Positions 47,639 through 57,993 of a DNA stretch of 64,000 nt are shown here, in pieces. Under the pieces are notes generated by a model. That model did not search any database. It was not told the origin of the DNA and worked only from the letters and a program-made list of their open reading frames with translations. Where the stretch lies: positions 8,297,509 to 8,361,508 of the forward strand of contig NC_037595.1 of assembly GCF_003073045.1 (NCBI RefSeq), read 5' to 3'. The position numbers were made by a program, and so were the translations under genes. This DNA is from Pomacea canaliculata (taxonomy: Eukaryota > Mollusca > Gastropoda > Architaenioglossa > Ampullariidae). Within the stretch, counting starts at the first letter, position 1. Each line of letters begins with the position of its first letter.

Positions 47639-47835
47639 GCCGCAGAATATTCGTCGTCACGGCTGAATTGTCAGACCTCTTACCTTTCTTCTGGTTCTTT
47701 GTGGTGTCTCAATACGTGTCTACCCTCCCCAACCTTCTTTCTCTGCCGTAGAATATTCTTCGGCACGGCTGAATTATCAGACCTCATGTTGTTTCTGATT
47801 CTCTGCAGGGCACAATACGTGTCTACCCCCTTCTC
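47639..47835 (+). repeat. Diverged tandem duplication, 106-bp unit
   Basis: GCCGCAGAATATTCGTCGTC at 47639 recurs as GCCGTAGAATATTCTTCGGC at 47745; both copies continue with CACGGCTGAATT, TCAGACCTC and CAATACGTGTCTACCC. Confidence 0.9.
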
Positions 47836-48084
47836 TCTCTCTCTCTCTTTCTCACGTCCTCATTTTTCTTGCTACTGTCAAAGTACATGAGGGTAGACAT
47901 AAAATTTCTTTAGTATGTCCCAAGATAATAATTACTATCTTGCAGATTGTAAGATTCTTAGTGTTTCATGAATGTTTTTGTAGTTTAATTTTCTTGTTTA
48001 ACAAATTACTTTATCTCCTTATCACTATATGTAAACAAAGCAAATGGTTTGCTTATATCACCCTCCTTCATAAAGAATATTCAG

Positions 48085-48132
48085 TGTCAGTGCCAGTGCC
48101 AGTGCCAGTGTCATTCTCTCTCTCTCTCTCAC
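48085..48132 (+). repeat. (CAGTGC)n and (CT)n microsatellite
   Basis: AGTGCCAGTGCCAGTGCCAG followed by a TCTCTC run and CACACA. Confidence 0.8.
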
Positions 48133-49852
48133 ACACGAATGGCTGGGCGGAACTCAGAGTAGTTTATATTAATCTTCAAAATGTGAGTCGGTGACCCGCG
48201 AGGTATACTCCAGGAAACACTCCACGAATGCACGTGGATTGATATGCTCTTGTCGTCAAGGGTCCAGTCAGCAGGAGACATGGGACCATAATAATGCTCA
48301 TTAGGCGTACTTGTGGACACTGGTGACATTAGTCTGACCTCGTCTGCGCAGGGTGACATTGGTAATTTTTTTCTTTTGAGAGTCGACGAGAGTTTGAGAA
48401 AGAGTATCTTTTACTAAAACCAGTACAGTCAATTGGAAAAAAACTTGATGACAGCTGGGAAGCCCTTAAATCAGTTCTATTATTTAAAGTGCAGCTTTGC
48501 TCAGTTCATTTCAGATGAGTCTCTTGAAGGTTGTTGAGGATCACTGCGCTCCTGTATAGAGGCTTGTTTACTTGAGTCAGGCCTTCCTTGGTGTTTAAAT
48601 CTCTTGACATGCAAGAGTTCTTTTGCTAGACTGCCAAGCACTTTTTAAAAATTCTATAAAGTTTGTGAAAGAAATAAGGGAATTTTAACAGTTTGCGTGA
48701 TAAAATAGGGGACATAATATTGCCAAGAGGCAGGTCAGAGCTACATGGTTGGTTGCCACAGGTGTAGAAGGGTACAAAGCGAGGTTGGGGATTTGGTTTC
48801 TGAGTTTTACGCTGGTTGTCAGCAGTCATTTTTTTACAGAGCTTGCGAGATGGGTTGAGATAAGGAGGGCAACGAGGCAACACGCCAAAGTTCTCCTAGT
48901 TCTCTCGGCAGTTCTGAATTAGGGTAAATGTAGTTAAACAAAACATTTAGCAGAACTGCAAACGTTTACCCCTTCGTGAAATCGCACGCTGCAGATGGAA
49001 GAACATGCAATTAAGTATTCAGCTCTGACAGAGTTTCCTTTGTCAAGAAAATGGTGGTTGTAAAAAAAAACCCAAACTACAGAAACTTAGCTTCTTCGCG
49101 TGGAAAAAAAGGCAAGAAACAAACAAAAACAAAACAGACCCAAACAAACAAACAAACAAACAAACAAACAAACAAACAAACAAACAAACAAACAAACAAA
49201 AGATCTACCAAAGAATGGCGGCCAATATCGGGTTCTCTTTCTTGTTCTCCCCAATCTCTCTCTTCTCATCAATCATTCTTCCTCTCTTTCCCATTTGTTT
49301 GCTTACCTATCCACCAACATTCCTCGATCAATCATCAGCTAGTCATGGTCCTGTTCTCCCTGATAGATGAAATATGTTCGCGAATTTGAAAGTAAATATT
49401 AAACGATGAACATCAAATGATGTTGTAGGATTGGTGTTGCTGCATGTGGGAAGCGAATTGTTGTGTTGATTTTGTAACATCTCACATTGTCACATCAGAG
49501 TTCTTTAGATTAACCTGTTGCAGACGACATCTTACTGCCTCTATATACAACTAGGGGTTCACTCTGATACTTGATGCTCCACGAAGCAGCCCAGAAAGAG
49601 ATTTTGTCGTCTGGAAAATCTATACTAGAAAATAACATGGATAAACAACAGACAGCTGAGGAACGCCGTTTAATAGTGATTGTTATAAATACAGAGAATG
49701 TATAAATAATTTGTGGTGAAAATGCGAGTAAGGTAGGATCTCTAGTTTCTAATAAACAACAAGATAAGGAAGAAGTCAAAGCCAGAAATGAGCTAGAGTT
49801 CGATACCGTATGAAGTCTTCCCGCCTGTATGTCTTTTTCCAGGCTCGCCAAC
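48133..49852. other. Upstream region of the Tctex1 gene
   Basis: No coding gene was recognised. A TTTTTCCAG at 49834-49842 directly before the start-codon exon looks like a splice acceptor, so a 5' non-coding exon probably lies in this stretch. Confidence 0.4.
49120..49202 (+). repeat. (AAAC)n microsatellite
   Basis: About 16 near-perfect AAAC units just upstream of the Tctex1 gene. Confidence 0.95.
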
Positions 49853-50928
49853 ATGGCAGATACCCTCCGACCTCTCAACTCCAACACAGGTCGGAGGCGA
49901 ACAATCGTTCGCCTGACACCCAACTCAAACACCCGCAACAAGCCCTTCGACAGGCAGAGCCTGGACCGTGGGGAACACCCGGAGAGCGGTCGGCCACCCC
50001 GTCACTTCAAGTTAGAGAACTCATACCGCATGAAACCTGAGGCTAGTTCTCTTCCCCTGCCTGCCTGCTTGACTGTTTGTCTGCTTGTATACCAGACTGC
50101 TTGTCTGTCCGCCTATATTATCTTACTTTGTGTGCGCATGTTATATTCTTATTCTGTTGTTTTTTCTTTTTTATTACGTTACCCTCACGTTCTTATTACG
50201 TTTAGATAAACCTTTGGTGCATTTTCTTCCACAATTTAACCCGTTATTATCGTGACATTTTAGACATGTTGTCTTACTGTGACGTTACTTGTCATGAGTC
50301 CCGTCACATCACGTGACATTTTGCCCGCTTCAGCAGGACGAGGAGCGCTTCGAGTCGTGGCGGGTGGAACAGATGATGCTTCAGGTGCTGCAGGAACGCC
50401 TGGCAGACGTCTCCTATGACTACTTCCGGTGCCAGACGTTGGCCAAGGAGCTGGCCGCGGAAATACAGAGTCGTGCTAGAGACTTCCGCTGGGCGCGCTA
50501 CAAGATCCTCTGCCAGGTACCGCTGGTAGATTGCGTATCTCGTTAATTAAAATAATCAGCAGTTTCTTGCACTGGGTCTATGGACAGAGGAAACATCCTG
50601 GCTTTGATCTTCCCTCCATGTCATTCTTTCTTCCTTCTATCAAATCTTTCCTTCCTTTTCTCTCGTTTTCTTCTTTCTCATTCATCCTTTGTTCTCTCAC
50701 ATTCTTTTTCTTTCTTTCTTACGCATATGTCAGTGGGTTTTGTTAAACTGATGTCAATTTAAGACAGACCTTTTGCGTGCAGGTGACCCTTGGGCAGAAA
50801 ACTCAGCAGAGTGTGCAAGTGGCCAGTCGATGTTTATGGGACCAGGCTGTGGACAACTACGCGTCAGTCACCTACGCACCCAGTCTGTCTTTGCCGTGGC
50901 GCAGTGCTACGGTGTCTACTATGAATGA
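49853..50928 (+). CDS. DYNLT4: Tctex1-domain dynein light chain, DYNLT4/TCTEX1D4-like, frame break near C-terminus
   Basis: Exons: 49853-50041, 50334-50516 and 50783-50928 (ATG just after a likely acceptor at 49842). Tctex1 proteins bind dynein intermediate chain or other partners. The N-terminal 45 residues are basic and disordered (RRRTIVRLTP, NKPFDRQSLDRGE). The Tctex1 domain runs from LENSYRMKPE through EERFESWRVEQMMLQVL, ERLADVSYDYFRCQTLAKEL, RWARYKILCQVTLGQK, QVASRCLWDQAVDNYASVTY. The family ending follows as SVFAVAQCYGVYYE with its stop at 50926-50928, but in a frame that needs one extra base next to the CCC at about 50878-50880. As read, the frame instead runs to 51043 with an unrelated tail. 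Intron 1 has a GC donor (GAG|GCTAGT). The break could be a homopolymer sequencing error. Subfamily DYNLT4 rests on the ERW/ERF and ASVSY/ASVTY matches. Confidence 0.8.
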
Positions 50929-51819
50929 CGTGGTCTCCAACGGTCTCGGGACATACATACCCCACGTCGTCGCAGTCTCCGCTTCGCTGAACTTCAAAGT
51001 CAACTTAGTTCCACGGATTCCCAAAAGGGACAGTCTGTATTGACTGCACGCGATGTGTTTCTTTAATTTTTCGCTCCACAGGCTAACAGTAGATTTCTGC
51101 TACTTTATGTCGCGTTGGCATGTGGATTATCATTCTGTTGGTATTGTCACGTGACACCAGCTCGCGAATTTTCGCCAGATGAAGGATCGGGCTATGATCA
51201 CCCTCGCTAGTCTCGATGATGTCACGACCTGTTCTTGAACGGTGTCACGTTGTTTTAAAGACCACGATCCTCTTTTAAAAAGTAATTATCAGTTGACGAT
51301 TTTCATAATTCAGATCACATGTTATTATCTTCTTAACACTGTAGGTGATTTTTAGCCCAAATGATGTCTATTGATTAGTTGTTATTATTCAAATTGGTTT
51401 TGTCACTCTCACGCCACTAATTTACTTTCTGAATCCATGTATTACCTCATTTACATGGAAGTTGTGAGCTAAATGTGATTCCCAACATTGGACGGGTTGA
51501 CTGATCTGTGTATAAGGCTGTCTGTCAGCCTGATTATGATTGTCCAAAATAGAAGTGCTTAGTATTGACCAAGGGTTTTGAATGATCAATGCTACTTTGT
51601 ATTAATGAAGTTTTATGGAACATTTATAATGACAATTTCATGTTTCATGTTTTAATGTTTCAATCATTTTACAATGATTTTGCATTTTTGATACCAGCCA
51701 GTAATCATTGTCTGAAGCACAGCTGAGACTATGGTCAGGCCAGGTGGTACATTATCATACAAAAAGTTAATAAAAACGTAAAAACAGAGCACGCGTATCT
51801 ACCGCAAAACTTTCCCAGT
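50929..51819. other. Convergent intergenic stretch
   Basis: 3' flanks of the Tctex1 gene (+) and SIAE (minus). AT-rich; nothing recognised. Confidence 0.5.
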
Positions 51820-54800
51820 TTAGGGAAGAATGGTTGGCTTGGACCAGTCGAAGGTGTATTGGAAGAAGCTGCCGGCGCTTTCTGGTTTGAAGCTGATGAA
51901 GGGCGGGGCCGGGAGGTCAAAGGCCACATCGTACACCGCGGCGTTCTTGAAGTCGAAAGGCGACTCACGCCACGCGTAACGGATCCCGATGGCGTAAGTA
52001 CCCGAGGTGCATCCAGTGGCATCTAGGGCTACGGCGGAGACCGTGTTGGACAGTATAGGGGCGTCCACCCACCCGGGATCCAGGTATGCGCATGTGCCAG
52101 TGATGTTGCTGGAACAGCAAAGCTGGAAAAGAATATTGGCAGTAAATATTTTGCAACACTAGCATCCAGCAGGCTTAACACTGCTCTAAATACATATTCA
52201 ACCATACAGCACGCACACAAGCACTATAATTTTATGCTCAGTATTTCTATTGAATCTGATCATTTTAGATCATCCCGATTCCCAATCCTAAAATAAAATT
52301 ACAGCTATAGCTGTCTTTGAATGGCAGCCTAGCTTTAGTCTGTTCATACATCTATAGCGAACAGAGCGTCAGGTTTGAAAACTGTTATACAAACCTCGAA
52401 TCCCAGAGTGCTGGGAACTCGGAGCACCCACAGGGCCCCATAATCCAGAGAGATGATGTCACCATCCTGAGTGACGCGAATGGGGAGTGGTCCAGTGGTG
52501 ATGGCTGGGACCCTGTAGTAGGCGACACCAAGAGCCGAGAGAAGCAGGCGCTGGGCGACATCCTGCTTGTCACGTGGATGGACGCTATGGGTGAGAACAG
52601 TTGAGAACGGCATCAGCAGGTTTCCAAACATGCTTCCCTAAAGGCTTTATCAAACAGTTATTTTGTGCAGATGACTGGATGATAGACAAAATGCCAGCAT
52701 ATGACAACTGAAAGGAAAGCAGCAATAGTGCAATACTATACCTGCCGTATATGGAGTCGAAGTCAGGCAGGTCGATGGCTACCGACATGAAGACGTTGGG
52801 CATCCGGAAGTTGGGCACGTAGCCGTAGTCTGCTGTCTGGTGCCAGCGGATGTCCGGAAACCCGACTCTGATGTCTGAAGACCTGTCTGGTGCTAGCTGA
52901 GCACCGAGACATAGCACCGTATGTATATGCAAACGAACACCAGTGAAGAAGTTTTAAATAATGTCATACTTCGCGGATGAGTAGAAAAATCACCCGTTGG
53001 ACGCCCGCCCACACCTTGCTGTAGGAAAACCCAACCCACTATGCACGAAGCATATGTGATGCAAAAGGGAAGGATGGTCAAGGGTGGGCTACCCCCTAGA
53101 TATGGTAAATCACTTCAAATTGACAGCCTTTAGGCCACAGAGACTTTGACCATTCCAGTACAATGTGATACGATTAGGAGGAGGAATTAACTCTCATTTG
53201 CTCGCCTGCACGAAACCGAAAGGGAAGATGGAGCTGGTGTCGGACTGCTCGCTGAACTTGGCTCTCCAGTCGTCGATCATCGCTGGGAAGGTGCAGTTGT
53301 ACTGATGCATCATCGGCTCCGATGAGTCAGATTCACCTGCCAAAAGAAGTTTGTCTGCCTTCCAAAACTGGATATATATTATATTCATGTCAATAGACGC
53401 CTGCACAACTGCGACAAGCGACTGCCCGGCAAAGACCCAGTAGAGCTTCATCACAGAAATATAAAAGGAAAACGTTACAGTCAATGCTTTTAAAAACAAA
53501 GAAAACTAGCAAGGGCTGCCATTGTAATGCGTCAACGTACTTTCTCTTTACTAAATCAGTTCTCTTTTTACATGTAAGAGTTTTCTTCTATTCCTGTGCT
53601 GTTTATTTCTACTGGATTTTCGTCTTGGCAAGACAAGGGTGTAAGCCTGTAAGGCATTACTGGTGTTCTTTTCTATTTATATTATCACTGACTTCAGGAC
53701 CTCTGCTGTCATTTCATATATTTTTTTCTCTACTCCTTCAAGTAACAAGTAATGAAGAATGCTGCTGTACCCTGGTACCAGATGGCTCCATAGATGGTCA
53801 TCTTTAACAAGGGATAAACCATGGCGTTCCAGAGGACAGAGAAGTTTCTAGGTCCTTCTAAGTTGTTGACGCTGTGACAACAGAAAGAGCAATAAATAAA
53901 TAATGTTTCTGGTTAACCGTACTATGTGAAAACAAGCCTAAACATCTGCTAGGACTAGCTCTTGACTTACGCGACGACCAAATGTAAGCATTTCATTAAT
54001 AGTGTACTCACCTCGCAGGTAAGCTCTTCTGGGTTAATCCGCATGTTGCCAATGCATCAGGGGAAGACCATGCTTCTACTGGTGTTCCTCCCCAGGTGGT
54101 GTCGATCAAGCCAATCGGGTACTGAAGTTCTTCATAAAGTAATTTACCAAACAGCCAGCAGACAGCCGAGAAGTAGGTGAAATTCCCTCCCCCTAACTTA
54201 ACTGAAAAGTAATGACCAAAAGACGTTCATAAGAGATGTGAGTTTTTTTTTTTTTAAAAAGTCAACATCCAGGCGTTTTTCTCATTCATCTACTGAAGAA
54301 TAGGAGAAAACTTCCGAAATGCTTTCCACAGGGCTCTGTTCTGTACTTAATTAAGCTACCCACATCGTGCCAAAAATATTACATAAGATTATCACTGTGT
54401 CTTCAACAGCCAAGATCTTGAAATTTATCAGACTGTGTGAAGTAAGCTTACTGCTGCTGGGAAGGGACCAGGTTTCTGTGATCTGCGCGAGGTCCATGAG
54501 CGGAATGGTCGAGAGTTGCATGTCCACCGTGAAAATACGGATGTCAGTGTAGTTGACGGAGCCTGCAAGCTCCTCAGACGCATTAAACATCTGAAACATT
54601 CACCACAAACCAAAAAGCTTATCGCAGACAGGTCATTCAATTTAGTGCACACACACAAACATGGATGAGTACCTAAAAAAAAATGCACTCACGCATGTAC
54701 ACACATATACACCCAACTTCCTTTGAACGTACATTGTATATCACAGACATGTAAAAATACATAAATCTACTCACAAACACTGAAAAGTAAATCTCACAAA

Positions 54801-55683
54801 AAAAGACAACATTGTACGAATTCCGGTCATATGTTCAATACATACAGCACTGTAATGACCTGTTACCTGAGACACAGTGAACTGCATGTTGGACTGTCCT
54901 GAGCAGACCCACACGTCCCCGAACATAACATCAGTGATGTTGATTTCTGCATCCCTGCCATACACGTGTATCGTGTAGGGGCCTCCTGCAGGAACTGGGT
55001 CTAAGGTCACCGACCACGTGCCTTCTTCAGGTGTCGGGCCAGGTTCTACGTAAGTAAAGTATGCCATATCTACAGCCTGCACACAGATTATGGAGAAACA
55101 TTTAGTGTGACATCCAATATTTTCTGCAGATATGAGTGGAGAAAATTTACGAGACATCAAAGTATTGTGTCCTAAGACAACTCATACTTGTTCTGAAGTA
55201 GATATTAAATGCATGTCCAGTAAGTTAAAGTATACTCCACTTTTGTTCGGGAGCTCAAAGATGCGCGTCGTTTATCAAGATAAAAATATAATTCTGCTCT
55301 GCTTTTTTTACTTGTTTTCAAAATTGGAGTCATTTCAAATTCGCTTAGTTTAAACATGAGTAAGTCACGAGTTGAATATAAATATTTTACCTGTATCATT
55401 ATCTGAGTGCCAACCATGGGATAGTACCCCCAGATGACAGCCCGCTGCGGGGCCTGCTGCAGGACCATGTGGTCGTTGTAGTAGGAGGCAAATGCAAAAC
55501 GTCCCTCACCTTGCTTTGCTCCGACTTTGTCATCTGCAACACTGCTGCTATCTGAGACTTGTTTTATTAGTAGCTTACACTTTTATTATACGTGAGTGGT
55601 GTACACAAATACATGTATTATCTAACGATTCGACTTGGTACATCGTCACACTGTTCAGGATATCTTAGTAACTCGTGGGGCAT

Positions 55684-55727
<44 letters not shown>

Positions 55728-56141
55728 TTGAAAAAAGAGGAAACACTGCAAATTCAAGGGCCAAAAAAAAAAACAACAAAACAAAACAAAACAAAACAAA
55801 TTAAATCATTGAAACCATTCCGGTTTGAATCAGGTTTCAAAAAAAAGGAAACACTGCAAATTCAAGGGCCAAAAAAACAACAAAACAAAACAAAACAAAA
55901 CAAAACCAAACAAATTAAATCATTGAAACCATTCCGGAAACGTCGGGTACCCCTGCCAGTAAGATACTAAGATGAAATATACGCATTCTGCATTTTAAAC
56001 ATTCTTCTTTGATTTGCAGCAATGACTGCACTTAACAATATCAGCAAAAAAAGGTGTTTTCTTACTAAAATCTTTCTTCACATCGCTGGTCGATGAAATG
56101 TGAGCTATCAAGAGAAGAACCAGTCCTCCTTTGAGACCCAT
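51820..56141 (-). CDS. SIAE: Sialate O-acetylesterase, complete, 10 exons, 551 residues
   Basis: Hydrolyses 9-O-acetyl esters on sialic acids in lysosomes or after secretion. Exons: 56066-56141, 55391-55551, 54867-55076, 54452-54590, 54012-54201, 53771-53871, 53206-53336, 52742-52896, 52395-52584, 51820-52122; phases join throughout. Residues 1-20 are a signal peptide (MGLKGGLVLLLIAHISSTSD). Family marks are FASYYNDHMVLQQAP, FGDVWVCSGQSNMQ (catalytic Ser about residue 141), YPIGLIDTTWGGTPVEAWSS, VLWNAMVYPLLKMTIYGAIW, YNCTFPAMIDDWR, RWHQTADYGYVPN, HPRDKQ (acid/His end of the SGNH-type site) and a closing LPAPPFISF. Human SIAE has 523 residues with the same order. The exon 7 donor is GC (CAG|GCGAGC) in place of GT, required by phase and by the homologous FGLVQ|L junction. 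A fragment of exon 8 is copied at 57389-57520. Confidence 0.95.
55688..55937 (+). repeat. GA run plus 109-bp tandem duplication in SIAE intron 1
   Basis: A (GA)n run of about 32 bases is followed by two copies (from 55719 and 55827) of a unit with ATCAGGTTT, GGAAACACTGCAAATTCAAG, an (AAAAC)n run and CATTGAAACCATTCCGG. Confidence 0.9.
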
Positions 56142-57280
56142 TGTGGCATAAACAAGACAGCACCCTCTTGATGTCCTCTTTTACAATGCTCTCGCTCTGT
56201 CTGGATCGCCCACTACTTGCTGTAATTTCGAACACAAAGCTGGAGACAAGGTGAAGTTAAAGAGCTTGGTGGCAGTAGTTTTATCTCCAATGAAACACCT
56301 GCATCGCACCTTCAAATCCAATATACAAATCACACTATTCTTTTATCTTAAGTGTGTACACTATGAAAGTTGCAGCTTACTTATCAGATCCATTGACGTG
56401 AGGCATTGCTTACTTTTTATAGAAGAACCCGTTTGTGTTCGCTCATTTCGTGTGCGTGTGGTCCTTATCATTTCTTATCTGTGTCCTTGACAGCCGCTCT
56501 GCCATCGAAACTTTGTTTTTAAATCACAAAATCCTCAAAGTGCAAGCAGAGAAGAGAAAATCTGAGGCCCGCGTTTGCTTCAACATATGTGGGGAAAAAC
56601 TAATTGAATTCTCAGTATTTGGAGAAACAAAACTTGGCAAAATGAGTGGGAAATAGAGCATATTTTAGTCTTTTTTAAAAGTATACAATAATCTTACAAG
56701 GGTTTTCAATTATTCAGAATAAGTAAGTGTGGCCGGGGTTTTCAATTATCTAAAATAAGTGTGGCCGGGACGATAATTTTTTTAAAGGTCTTAGTGAAGA
56801 GAAAAACTTCGGAAGCGACCCTGACAGTCCGCGTTCAGAGGAACACTTCGCTTCAAACTTTGAAAGCCATGAAACTTGTTATGGCGCTAATTCAAAAACT
56901 TTTAAACACTATGAAGGGCTACATAAAGTTAATTGCGACAAGCAAAGTAGCGCAAGGCCTATAAAACTTATGACAGGTAAAGGTAAAATAAAAGAGGGCC
57001 GACAACAACCGACAAAATGTCAAACTACAAATAGGTTATATTATAGAGCATCGTGAACAAGGTGTCTGTAGAGTAGCGATTATGAACAAAGTCTTGGGAT
57101 TGACATGTGGTAAGGTCAAAACTTTGGCATATCATTTCGGTTTTTGACAATTTTTTTTGGTTCTTTGCTTTGGGATGTTTTCGTTCTCTAATATGATCAA
57201 ATTTCTGTCAAACAATTCAATAAAATAAATGATAGAACGATGGCCAAGCCCTGTCCACGCGGCGAGGGGCCGGAGGGCCG
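56142..57280. other. SIAE promoter side, no gene seen
   Basis: AT-rich sequence. At 56695-56775 a unit with GGGTTTTCAATTAT and AATAAGTGTGGCC occurs about twice in tandem (34-37 bp period). Confidence 0.5.
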
Positions 57281-57570
57281 GGTGGGTGGGTCAGAATGGC
57301 TTTAACACTGGGCAGGACCACCACCATGGCTTATGCGAGGATGGTACTCCACAATTCGACCAGCCGGGGAACAACACGTATGCCATACCTGCCGTAGGTG
57401 GAGTTGAAGTCAGGCAGATCGATGGCTACCGACATGAAGACGTTGGGCATACGAGGTTGGGCACGTAGCCAGCGGATGTCCGGAAACCCGACTCTGACGT
57501 CTGACGACCTGTCCGGTGCAAGGCGGGTGGGTGGGTCGGGCTAGCTTTACCACTGGGCAAGAGCACCACC
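57281..57570. repeat. 45-bp direct repeats around the SIAE exon 8 fragment
   Basis: 57281-57325 and 57526-57570 share GGTGGGTGGGTC, GCTTTA, CACTGGGCA and CACCACC with few differences, 245 bases apart and in the same orientation. The copied SIAE fragment lies exactly between them. Confidence 0.8.
57389..57520 (-). pseudogene. Partial copy of SIAE exon 8
   Basis: Plus-strand CTGCCGTAGGTGGAGTTGAA, GATCGATGGCTACCGACATG, AAGACGTTGGGCAT, GGATGTCCGGAAACCCGACT and GACCTGTCCGGTGC match exon 8 of the SIAE gene (52742-52896) at high identity. About 20 bases are missing inside (CGTAGCCAGCGG where the gene has CGTAGCC...GTGCCAGCGG). The copy keeps bases beyond the splice donor (CATAC), so it came from genomic DNA, not mRNA. 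Confidence 0.9.
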
Positions 57571-57700
57571 CCGGCTGCAAGGCGGTTAGAGAAGGTTAGA
57601 GAACCTTAAGTAAGGCTGATGTATTTTTCAAAAAGGTGTAAATTTAAAAAAAAAAAATCGAAAGCCTTCCACTGGCAGACGGTGATCTCTTGGAAGCGTT

Positions 57701-57993
57701 GTGGCAGGCTGGGGGATTCGCATGGGGCGGGCAGGACCCCCTGACTGGCACCCAGTGCAGCTGGGGGATTCGGCATGGGGCGGGCAGGACCCCCTGACTG
57801 GACCCAGTGGCAGGCTGGGGGATTCGGCATGGGGCGGGCAGGACCCCCTGACTGGCACCCAGTGGCAGGCTGGGGGATTCGGCATGGGGCGGGCAGGACC
57901 CCCTGACTGGCACCAGTGGCAGGCTGGGGATTCGGCATGGGGCGGGCAGGACCCCCTGACTGGCACCCAGTGGCAGGCTGGGGGATTCGGCAC
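57701..57993 (+). repeat. 54-bp GC-rich minisatellite, about 5.4 copies
   Basis: Unit: GTGGCAGGCTGGGGGATTCG, GCATGGGGCGGGCAGGAC, CCCCTGACTGGCACCCA. Copies start at 57701, 57755, 57807, 57862, 57916 and 57970 (periods 52-55). The last copy stops at GGCAC and passes without a gap into the octanucleotide array. Confidence 0.95.

Noticed and set aside
49510-49941. 143-residue minus-strand ORF
   Set aside because: It overlaps the Tctex1 first exon antisense and has no family resemblance.
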